NCBI GenBank assembly: GCA_016191305.1
Contig: JACPOX010000201.1
Coordinates: 1 to 19,990, forward strand
Length of the DNA: 19,990 nucleotides
From: Legionella longbeachae
GTDB taxonomy: Bacteria; Pseudomonadota; Gammaproteobacteria; Legionellales; Legionellaceae
Reading direction: 5' to 3'
Below are positions 8,002-15,412 of the stretch, one piece after another; the first letter of the stretch is position 1, and each line of letters opens with the position of its first letter. Both the position numbers and the translations under genes were made by a program. Below the pieces are notes generated by a model. That model was not told where the DNA came from. It saw only the letters and a program-made list of their open reading frames with translations, and ran no database searches.

Positions 8002-9510
8002 CTAGTTAAATTCAGGAAGACGCTTTATCAAAGATAAATTGAGTTTTTCTTTAACTTCAACTGGAGTTAAAACTGAATAACGTACTGAAAATCCGCTTTG
8101 ATGAATGGTACGATAATCACCATTACTTAATTGACATTGCACTAATTCATTACCTGGAAGCAACTTGCCAATATAGTGTTCATCCAGCACTTTACCTTGC
8201 ACTATTTTAAGCACAGTAGAAACACGCTCTTCGGTTAATAAGCATGCATCGATGTCTATCTTGATTTGATTATGCTCAGAAAAAATTTGCATCGTATGAG
8301 AAACTGGGCCACGAGTATCATGTTCATTTTTAGCTGCCGCATTAGCATAACCGGTATCACCGTTAATAAATACGACTCGCTCATCATCACTACGTATAAC
8401 AGCAGGATGATCTCCGCAAGGCTGATGCCCCATAAGTACCACTGAAATATCATTTTTTATTAAATAAGAACTCACCGCTTCCGGGACCGAAATAAATTGC
8501 CTATTATCATCAAGCATTGATGCAGTCACAACCGTTCTAAATGGGGATGGAATTGTTATTGAAAAAGTATCTAAAGGAGAACTCGCTGCTCGTAATTGCA
8601 AAGGTTGTTCTCCAGGATCTGAATCAAGCCATTTTTTTACTTCTTTTTGAACCCAGCGATTAAATTGATTTATCCAAACTCTTGCATCGCTAATAGGCTT
8701 ATCCGTAGGTATCATCCCAGGAATTCGGCCTGTATTAATTGGAGTTAGTCCTCCATGAACGGCTAAAATCCCCGTATTGGGAATAATAACACCCGCTTGG
8801 GCATGTTTGAGATACTCTCCCATCAAGCCATTTGGTGAGGTCAGCTTAAGAAAACTGTCAAGCACCATATGATCTGAAACCTCATGAAGCTCTTTTCCTA
8901 ATTGAGTTGCCAATTGTTGGGCATGATAAGAAAATGTATATGGACAACTCAAGTTCTCCTCTAGCATCCATTTTAAATAGATAAGTTGACACTCTTTAAG
9001 ATGTAACAAATTGACATAGTCATTGATATCATTCCCACTTTTAGGAAATTTACCGTTTTTAATCATATGTTTTTTAACATAATCTGATGGCACGGTATGT
9101 GGAGCGGACTGCAACCAGTAAGGAGCCGTTCCTCTAATTAAGCGTTCACGAATATATTTGGGATGCAATTCTGTATGAAAACGAGTTTTGCTTGCTTCTC
9201 GATTTCCCGCCAACAAAAATACTCGCTCAGGATGGCGCTTTTTGAATGCAACTAAACGTTCCAGTAATTCTAAGTCCCCTACCCCACGATCCGTCAAATC
9301 ACCACCATAAATAAAAAAAGGATTTTTTGCCATGGGCTGGAAATTTAAGTGTCCTAGCTTATCGAACTCTACAATAGAGCTACGAATGATTGAATTAGCA
9401 AATGACGAATAATCTCCTTCACTATCAGTAATATGAAGAACACTAGTTGCATCCGCAAGATGAAGATTAAATTTGACTTTAACTTTAGAACCAAATAAAG
9501 CTCGAAACAT
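8002..9510 (-). CDS. Calcineurin-like (PPP-fold) metallophosphoesterase, divergent active site
   Basis: This is a 502-residue protein. The ATG at 9510 has AAGGGGA about 10 bases upstream. PPP-family motifs appear in order: DSEGD (29-33; usual GDxHG), GGDLTDRG (69-76; GDxxDRG), GNREA (102-106; usual GNHE), AVHGGLTP (250-257), GHQP (361-364) and FINGDTG (381-387). The fold and several metal ligands (D29, D71, N103, H252, H362) are present, but the His of motif 1 is Glu and the catalytic His of GNHE is Arg. No signal peptide or membrane segment is seen. A long insert at about 105-235 separates the motifs, and a C-terminal region of about 110 residues follows. Its length and fold recall the Legionella Dot/Icm effector phosphatases WipA and WipB, but orthology cannot be judged here. 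It appears monocistronic, diverging from the gene at 9696. Confidence 0.85.
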   Translation of the reverse strand: MFRALFGSKVKVKFNLHLADATSVLHITDSEGDYSSFANSIIRSSIVEFDKLGHLNFQPMAKNPFFIYGGDLTDRGVGDLELLERLVAFKKRHPERVFLLAGNREASKTRFHTELHPKYIRERLIRGTAPYWLQSAPHTVPSDYVKKHMIKNGKFPKSGNDINDYVNLLHLKECQLIYLKWMLEENLSCPYTFSYHAQQLATQLGKELHEVSDHMVLDSFLKLTSPNGLMGEYLKHAQAGVIIPNTGILAVHGGLTPINTGRIPGMIPTDKPISDARVWINQFNRWVQKEVKKWLDSDPGEQPLQLRAASSPLDTFSITIPSPFRTVVTASMLDDNRQFISVPEAVSSYLIKNDISVVLMGHQPCGDHPAVIRSDDERVVFINGDTGYANAAAKNEHDTRGPVSHTMQIFSEHNQIKIDIDACLLTEERVSTVLKIVQGKVLDEHYIGKLLPGNELVQCQLSNGDYRTIHQSGFSVRYSVLTPVEVKEKLNLSLIKRLPEFN

Positions 9511-9695
9511 AATAATGTCGTCCCCTTACGATTAAAAAATACTTATCCAGAATTCCGCTGCATGGTATCAAAGTCGATTGTTATTGGGAATTTATTAAAT
9601 GGCTAACAAAAATGCAATCGCGGTGGAACGTAGTCCTATATATTTCAATCTATAGATTATTAGGTTAAAGTAATATATTTTGACAGGGAATAATT
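9511..9695. other. Divergent intergenic region with a 12-bp palindrome
   Basis: This 185-base region separates the phosphatase gene (minus) from the Gln-rich protein gene (plus) and must carry both promoters. AATCTATAGATT (9647-9658) is a perfect 12-bp palindrome about 40 bases ahead of the plus-strand start and could be an operator. No well-spaced -35/-10 pair stands out. CAATCGCGGTGGAACGTAG (9615-9633) weakly resembles the palindromic element arm at 7964. Confidence 0.3.
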
Positions 9696-10055
9696 ATGAA
9701 AATTATAGCTAAGTCACTTTTTTGTTCTTTTTTTTTTGCAAATATAGCTTTTGCCGATGATCAAATTTCGCAATTTAATACACAAATACAAAGTCAGTTA
9801 AGACAACTACAAGCACAACAGCAGCAACAAACACAACAAATGAACACTCAGATTCAAGATCAAATGAAAAAGCTACAAGCTGATTTACAACAACAAATAC
9901 AAACAACACATAATCAGCTTCAAAATCAGATAAAAACCCTCCAAAACCAATTACAAACACAAATCCAAACTGTAAATACTCAAGTACAACAATTAAAACA
10001 AAATATAAAAATACCCGTTACCACCCCAAATCCAGCTTCTCAAGTAAAGAGTTGA
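9696..10055 (+). CDS. Small secreted Gln-rich coiled-coil protein
   Basis: This is a 119-residue protein with an ATG preceded by AGGGA. Residues 1-20 form a signal peptide ending AFA, with cleavage expected before DDQ. There is no lipobox, so a soluble periplasmic or exported protein is likely. The mature 99 residues contain 35 Gln and almost no aromatics. They form repeated amphipathic units of the type xIQxQLxxLQ over about residues 24-102, consistent with a long helix or coiled coil. A short Pro/Thr tail follows (residues 104-119). The low-complexity composition makes homology assignment unreliable. No specific function can be given; a structural or cell-envelope role is a guess. Confidence 0.8.
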   Translation: MKIIAKSLFCSFFFANIAFADDQISQFNTQIQSQLRQLQAQQQQQTQQMNTQIQDQMKKLQADLQQQIQTTHNQLQNQIKTLQNQLQTQIQTVNTQVQQLKQNIKIPVTTPNPASQVKS

Positions 10056-10089
10056 TAATTTTTAAGTTAGAGTTCTATCAACAGCACAA

Positions 10090-10166
10090 GGTTTAAACCG
10101 GGACATAGATGGATTTACTATTTACATTTACTTTGCTAAGCAAAAATTGTTTTCAAGGTATATAAT
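10090..10166 (+). promoter_or_regulatory. Candidate control region of the GGDEF-EAL gene
   Basis: TATAAT (10161-10166) lies 63 bases ahead of the ATG at 10229. No good -35 lies at 16-18 bases; instead TTTGC-TAA-GCAAA (10132-10144), a short inverted repeat, sits just where it would be. GGTTTAAACC (10090-10099) is a perfect 10-bp palindrome further up. The arrangement could mean activator-dependent expression, but each element is short enough to occur by chance. Confidence 0.25.
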
Positions 10167-10228
10167 TTATAGTACGTAGAATTACATAATAACTTTACTC
10201 GCTGCAACGAGGATATTGGTGAGGGAAC

Positions 10229-12530
10229 ATGGGTAGACAGAACATAGACTATCAAAAAGTTGCCAGGGCTGCCGAAAAAGTTAAAAAACACGGCAAAGAA
10301 CCATCTCTGACTAATGTATGCGAAGAATTAGGAATCATTACACCTACTCCCTAACTTATCTTCTCTCCTTGAGAAATGGTATCATACCCGTCCTGAATTC
10401 CAACGTTCGATTAATGCACCACTTTCTGCAAATATTAATATTAAAACGCATGATATTCTCGAAAAAAATATTGAACTGGAAAAGTCTTTATCCTTGTTAC
10501 GAGCTACTCTTGAATCCACTGCAGATGGTATAATGATGGTTAATGGTCAAGGACAAGTGGTGGATTGGAACCAAAAATTCGTTGAAATGTGGCGAATCCC
10601 TTCTCATATGTTGGAGTCAAGCACGGAAAGTATTAGCTTTGAATATATTTTAGAACAACTTACTGATCCAGAAACAGTAATCGCTGATGTAAAATACCTC
10701 TATGATAATCCTGATTGGCAAGGGGAGTTACCAGTTTTACATTTTAAGGATGGGCGGATTTTCGAGCGATTTACACAGCCTCAGCGAGTTGGTTCCGAAA
10801 TTGTAGGGCGAGTGTATAGTTTCAGAGATATCACCCAAAAACTATTGGAAGAAGATCAGCTGCGTGTTAGAGAAAGGGCTATTGAAGCAAGCACACATGG
10901 TGTAGCAATTATTGATATTACTAAATCTAATTTACCAATCATTTATATTAATAAAGCGTTTGAACGCATTACTGGATATAATCAACGACAAATATTAGGC
11001 CAAAATATATCCCTTCTACATGGTAGTGGCATAGAACATGTGAATCACAAACGTATTACTTTGGCTATAAAAGAGTTACGTGAGGAAACAGTTGAGCTTG
11101 AAAGTTATCGGCGTGGAGGTGAATCTTTTTGGAGTGAATTGAGCGTGGCCCCGGTGAGAGATTCATTTGATAATGTAAAACATTTTATCTGCCTTATTAA
11201 TGATATCACTCAACGTCGTGAAATGGAGGACCAGTTACTTCAACAGGCTACCCATGACTCTTTAACTGAATTACCCAATCGGGTTTTATTAATAGACCGC
11301 GTAGATCAAGCAATTTTACAGGCAAAGAAAAAAGGATCTCTATTGGCTTTTTTATTCCTTGACCTTGATCATTTCAAGATGACTAATGATACCTTAGGCC
11401 ACAGTATTGGTGACAGGCTTTTACAAGCAGTATCCAATCGCTTGTTAATTGCAACTAATGATTTTGATACCGTCTGTCGCTTGGGTGGTGATGAGTTTGT
11501 CATTTTATTGCATGATATCGCTACCGAACAACAAGCACAACAAATGGCAGAGGAAATACTAAAATCCATCTCAAGATCAATTCAGATTGACCAACACAGT
11601 CTAAAAATAACAGGCAGCATAGGTATTAGCTATTTTCCTAAAGATGGCGATGATTATGAATCCTTGATGAAAAGCGCTGATTTATCAATGTATCATGCCA
11701 AAGACAGTGGTCGAAATACTTTTCGTAGCTATGATAAAGAAATGAACATGCGCGTTATTAACCGTATGCAACTAGACAATGCCTTACGCGATTCACTTAA
11801 AAAAAATGAATTTCATCTGGTATATCAACCCCTTATGCATTTAGCTAGTAATAAAATAATTGGTTTTGAGGCATTATTGCGTTGGAATAGTCATTTATTA
11901 GGTAATGTGCCTCCTAATGAATTTATTGCTATGGCCGAAGAAAATGGCTTAATATTGGAAATTGGCATGTGGGTTTTAAAAGAAGCATGCAGTCAGCTAG
12001 TAAGATGGCATAAACAGGGGTATGATCAATTATCTGTTGCAGTAAATATTTCAGGTCGGCAATTTAGGCAAGCTCATTTGTCTGAAGTGATTGAAAAAAC
12101 TCTTCTTGAAACTGGCTTAGCTGCAAAATTCCTTGAATTGGAACTCACTGAAAGCTTGCTCGTTGATAACGTCAAACATGCTGTTGAAACCATGTATGAA
12201 TTGAAAGACATGGGAGCAAAGCTTGTCATTGATGATTTTGGTACGGGTTATTCCAGTTTATCTTATTTAAAACAATTCCCTGTAGATAGATTAAAAATTG
12301 ATCGCTCTTTTATTAGTGAGTTAGTGAATAAAGAAAATGATGCCGCCATAACTAGGGCGATCATCAACTTAGGACACAGCTTAAATTTGGAAGTATTAGC
12401 AGAGGGAGTAGAAACAGAGTTACAACGAGAATTCATCATAAAACACGGTTGTGATTATGCACAAGGATATTTTTTTAGTACCCCCAAAAAAGCTGATGAG
12501 CTAATAAATTTCCTTATCGAATACCACTGA
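10229..12530 (+). CDS. Cyclic-di-GMP protein: KfrA_N-like head, PAS-PAS-GGDEF-EAL; split by a +1 frameshift at 10349-10355
   Basis: The first frame (ATG 10229, GAGGG upstream) gives 41 residues, MGRQNIDYQKVARAAEKVKK onward, and stops at TAA 10352-10354. They resemble the KfrA N-terminal DNA-binding motif. The coding sense continues in the +1 frame from 10353 (NLSSLLEKWYHTRPEFQR) to 12530. Counting residues from the TTG at 10494, PAS1 lies at about 1-115, PAS2 at 125-240, GGDEF motif intact at 331-335 and EAL motif at 459-461. Other EAL motifs (LTES, DDFGTGYSS at 580-588, AEGVET) are also intact. The inhibitory RxxD site is NDFD, so product feedback is unlikely. Both diguanylate cyclase and phosphodiesterase activity are possible. 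Without the frameshift the protein would have about 766 residues. If the frameshift disrupts expression, internal initiation at TTG 10494 has no evident Shine-Dalgarno. Confidence 0.85.
10349..10355 (+). other. Frameshift site CCC-TAA-C
   Basis: In the initiating frame the codons are ACT CCC TAA. A +1 slip re-reads the Pro tRNA on CCT and continues AAC, joining the KfrA-like head to the PAS region without loss. A Pro codon CCC followed by a stop codon is a recognised type of +1 slippage site, as in phage genes with CCC-TGA. A one-base insertion or a sequence error would look the same. Confidence 0.5.
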
Positions 12531-13066
12531 TTCTATTCTAGACCTCAACAAAAAACCTTTAAACTAAAAATTAGTTGACCTATAGCGTCATCCACTGAGC
12601 TTTATACTTTCTAAACGTCCGTTCGGAGTTTTCTAAGATTAAAGTAAAATGGGTATGATTCTTGCTGGGTAAAATAATATTTGACTCAATGAGAGTATTA
12701 TTATGTTTAAATAACTTAAACTATATCGCATTAGCCACTTAGTTTTAGACGAGGCACACGTTCATTTAAATGAATTTTAGCGGAATGTAAAGCTGGGTAA
12801 GTATCGCGGTAGATAAATTAAATAACATGAACTATTCAGCCGAAGAAGTGCTTTAACGCGTCTCGAGAGTTTACGAGACTTGATGAAGAGACCTTGAGTT
12901 ATAGAATGTTCTCAGCACGAATGGGTTCATATAAAATCATTATTATCTAGGAATAAAATATTCTTAGGTTTTGGCTTGGCTTGTATGCAGGCTACCCGTT
13001 ACATTGAAAACATATTAGAAATTGACGTTATTTAGATTTGCATCACTTAGTCCCAAGGAGATTGGC
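12531..13066. other. 536-base gene-poor region with a small hairpin and possible gene remnants
   Basis: No complete gene is visible. On the minus strand a stretch of about 46 codons without a start (about 12720-12580, ending RKYKAQWMTL then TAG) has protein-like composition and may be a remnant. On the plus strand, frames near 12830-12950 are broken by several stops. GTCTCG (12860-12865) pairs with CGAGAC (12874-12879) across an 8-base loop, with no T-run after it, so it is not a standard terminator. The right end must hold the kmo promoter; TTGAAA near 13002 is a possible -35, but no good -10 follows. Confidence 0.35.
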
Positions 13067-14416
13067 ATGAAAAAGGTAACCATAATTGGTACCGGTTTGG
13101 CAGGAGCCTTAATCGCACTCTATTTGGCAAAAAGAGGTTATCTACTTGAATTATATGATTCAAGACCTGATATAAGATTAATAGAAAAAGATAATGGGCG
13201 TTCTATCAATCTTGCCTTATCATGCCGTGGAATAACCGGTTTGGCTGGTGTAGGTATCATATCAGAAGTCAAAAAACTTATGGTCCCCATGCGTGCACGT
13301 GCTATTCATGAAATTGAGGGACAAATTAAGTATCAATCTTTTGGCCGATATCATGATGAATATATCAATGCCATTCAAAGAAATGAATTAAATAGATTAT
13401 TGCTGAATGAGATAGAGAAGTTTAAAACAGTTAAAATCAATTTTGATACCAAATTAATTGATGTGGATTTTGAAAGAAAAATAGCAATTTTTACATCAAA
13501 AAACGGGGAGCACCAACAGCTAGGCTATGAATGCTTAATCGGAGCAGATGGAGCTGGTTCCTGTGTTCGTGAAAAATTACAGACAAAACAACTCATTCAT
13601 GCAACACGCAACTTTTTACCCTATGGTTATAAGGAACTATCTATTGGTGAACCTGCACAAAACCATTTGGCACCTGAGCATTTGCATCTCTGGCCCAGAG
13701 ATGCTTTTTTATTATTAGGTAATCCTAACCTGAACCAATCCATTACTGGTTCTTTATTTTTGGCTTATGAAGGAAAAAACAGTTTCGCTGAGTTAGAAAA
13801 TGAGCTAAAAATTAATACTTTTTTTAAAGAATCTTTTCCTGATGCATATACTGAAATGCCTCATTTAATTGAAGAGTTCACAAGTCATCCTACTGGCAAT
13901 ATGAGTACAATTAAATGCGACCCATGGTATTACCAGGATCAATGTCTGTTAATTGGAGATGCAGCTCATGGAGTTGTACCTTTTTTTGGTCAGGGAATGA
14001 ATAGCGGATTTGAAGATTGCCGCATTCTAAATCAACTTTTGGATCAATATAAGGATGATTGGATAAAAGTAATGCCGGCATTTTATCAAGCAAGAAAAGT
14101 AAATACGGATGCTGTCGCACAAATGTCTATGGATAATTTTCATGAGATTCAAACCGACATTAGAGATAAACGATTTAACTTAAAAAAGGAGCTTGAGCAT
14201 GTTTTAATGCAAAAATACCCAGAACATTATATTTCAAAACATGTATTAGTTATGTTTACCAATACTCCATATGCAGAAGCTCAGGCACATGGGGAGTTAC
14301 AAGCCGTATTTTTAAATAAAATATGTGAGAATGTGGAGAAAATCGAAGACATTAATTGGGATAAAGTAGAAAATGAATTAAAACATTACGACAAGAAATT
14401 GGCGAAAATAATTTGA
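13067..14416 (+). CDS. kmo: Kynurenine 3-monooxygenase
   Basis: This is a 449-residue FAD/NADPH aromatic hydroxylase, predicted to convert L-kynurenine to 3-hydroxykynurenine. The dinucleotide motif GTGLAG is at 8-13. GRSINLALSCRG (44-55) is the KMO signature, although the usual LSHRG is LSCRG here. MRARAIHEIEG (75-85), GADGAG (159-164), YGYKELSI (187-194), LHLWPRDAF (206-214) and GDAAHGVVPFFGQGMNSGFEDC (297-318) all follow the family order, and the length is normal. The C-terminal about 70 residues, which contribute a membrane or lid helix in the family, are present. The ATG at 13067 is chosen over the upstream TTG at 13022 because AAGGAG lies 6 bases before it. The next gene is 218 bases downstream with its own promoter. 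Kynurenine pathway partners are not visible in the window, so the fate of the product is open. Confidence 0.93.
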   Translation: MKKVTIIGTGLAGALIALYLAKRGYLLELYDSRPDIRLIEKDNGRSINLALSCRGITGLAGVGIISEVKKLMVPMRARAIHEIEGQIKYQSFGRYHDEYINAIQRNELNRLLLNEIEKFKTVKINFDTKLIDVDFERKIAIFTSKNGEHQQLGYECLIGADGAGSCVREKLQTKQLIHATRNFLPYGYKELSIGEPAQNHLAPEHLHLWPRDAFLLLGNPNLNQSITGSLFLAYEGKNSFAELENELKINTFFKESFPDAYTEMPHLIEEFTSHPTGNMSTIKCDPWYYQDQCLLIGDAAHGVVPFFGQGMNSGFEDCRILNQLLDQYKDDWIKVMPAFYQARKVNTDAVAQMSMDNFHEIQTDIRDKRFNLKKELEHVLMQKYPEHYISKHVLVMFTNTPYAEAQAHGELQAVFLNKICENVEKIEDINWDKVENELKHYDKKLAKII

Positions 14417-14493
14417 ATTTTTAAATAAATCGAAAATTCAAGGGATTACTTTGTCAAATTTTTGACGCGTGAGTCTATTTTTTGTCATTTTTT

Positions 14494-14538
14494 ACTATTT
14501 TTCATCCTTTCATAGGGCGAAAATAGTTCTAAAATAGT
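14494..14538 (+). promoter_or_regulatory. Three copies of an AAAATAGT octamer upstream of the sigma-54 promoter
   Basis: ACTATTTT (14494-14501), AAAATAGT (14520-14527) and AAAATAGT (14531-14538) lie 40-85 bases before the -24 element. The last two are direct repeats spaced exactly 11 bases apart, one helical turn; the first is inverted. This could be the binding site of an activator or of a bending protein. The sequence is AT-rich, so chance cannot be excluded. Confidence 0.35.
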
Positions 14539-14576
14539 ACTTATAGCTGTTTTTTTAACGAGAATGGCCAAAAAGC

Positions 14577-14592
14577 TGGCATGCGAGATGCA
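14577..14592 (+). promoter_or_regulatory. Sigma-54 (RpoN) promoter, -24/-12 type
   Basis: TGGCATGCGAGATGCA matches the RpoN consensus TGGCACG-N4-TTGCA with exact spacing between GG and GC and only two mismatches. Transcription would start near 14603, leaving a leader of about 32 bases before the ATG at 14635. The fit between promoter, leader and ribosome binding site supports both calls, and it excludes the longer reading-frame start at 14581, which lies inside the promoter. Confidence 0.6.
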
Positions 14593-14634
14593 TTGTTAAT
14601 ATTGTCCAACAAATTCATTCTCATGGAGATAGCT

Positions 14635-15393
14635 ATGAAAACCATACAAGATTACATTGATTCAAAACAACAAGAATTTATGAATCATTCATTTTTTAAA
14701 TTACTTGAAGAATTAAGAAGTTTAGAAGAGCTAAGTTACTTTGTTCCAGAATTAACCTTTTGGGCTATGACCTTCCAAGATATATTAAGGATCAATGAAG
14801 AAAAAGTAACCGACCCCTACCTGAAAAAGGTTGCTCGTCACCACAGACTAGAAGATGCAGGCCATGAAAAATGGTTTCTACATGATAAAAAATACATGGG
14901 TGCCATCCATATAGACACAACTAGTGATACTAATGATGTCAGTTGGCTCTACAGTAAAGAAAATCAATTAACTCGTGATGCTGCTTACGCTATTCTTGCG
15001 GAAATTTACAAAGCAGATGATCAAATTCTCAATATTGTTCTACTCTTAACTATAGAGTCATCTGGTCATGTTTTCTTTGAAAAAGTTGCCAAACAAGTGA
15101 AAAATACTGGAGAAGATAAAAATCTCAAATATTTTTCCACCTCGCATCTAGAAGTAGAAATGGCACATGCTTTATTCGAAGAAGAAATGGAACGCTCTTT
15201 ATTTTCGCGAAAAGTAGCGATCAATACAAGACGAGAGGCGTTAAAAATGGTTGACCGCTGCTACGACGCGTTTAATAAAATGTTCGATGGATTGATCATA
15301 GCTTGTAATCGAAAACTCGAGCTGGCTAAACAAAGGAACCAAAATGCCGCAAACAAAGAACAAGTGGAATACATTTCACATAAAGCAGTGTAA
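14635..15393 (+). CDS. Heme-oxygenase-like diiron oxygenase (HDO/CADD/PqqC-like)
   Basis: This is a 252-residue, all-helical protein without a signal peptide. The ATG at 14635 has GGAG 6 bases upstream. The spacing of candidate metal ligands follows the CADD-type fold: His70/Glu73/His77 in HHRLEDAGH, Glu141 in TIESSGH, and His171-x3-Glu175-x2-His178 in SHLEVEMAH. The last triad has the same spacing as H-x3-D-x2-H in CADD. The position that is Glu in CADD, seven residues before His77, is His70 here. Family members activate oxygen at a diiron site for N-oxygenation, C-C cleavage or desaturation; the substrate cannot be told from sequence. It heads an operon with the FAD oxidase, whose start follows after 19 bases, under the sigma-54 promoter. 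Its neighbours suggest an oxidative step on a small metabolite. Confidence 0.75.
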   Translation: MKTIQDYIDSKQQEFMNHSFFKLLEELRSLEELSYFVPELTFWAMTFQDILRINEEKVTDPYLKKVARHHRLEDAGHEKWFLHDKKYMGAIHIDTTSDTNDVSWLYSKENQLTRDAAYAILAEIYKADDQILNIVLLLTIESSGHVFFEKVAKQVKNTGEDKNLKYFSTSHLEVEMAHALFEEEMERSLFSRKVAINTRREALKMVDRCYDAFNKMFDGLIIACNRKLELAKQRNQNAANKEQVEYISHKAV

Positions 15394-15412
15394 AAAAAAG
15401 ATAGGACAAGCG

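Noticed and set aside
9775..9960. Minus-strand frame opposite the Gln-rich gene
   Set aside because: It is the complement of the CAA/CAG-rich repeat, giving a Val/Leu/Phe-rich shadow without a ribosome binding site.
12860..12879. Hairpin GTCTCG/CGAGAC as a terminator
   Set aside because: The stem is only 6 bp, the loop is 8 bases, and no T-run follows on either strand.
14581..14634. Longer start for the diiron protein at 14581
   Set aside because: It falls within the sigma-54 -24/-12 element and lacks a ribosome binding site; ATG 14635 has GGAG 6 bases upstream.
15344..15412. Extension of the FAD oxidase back to 15344, overlapping the diiron gene
   Set aside because: The extra 23 residues do not resemble the family N-terminus, and ATG 15413 has its own AGGA.
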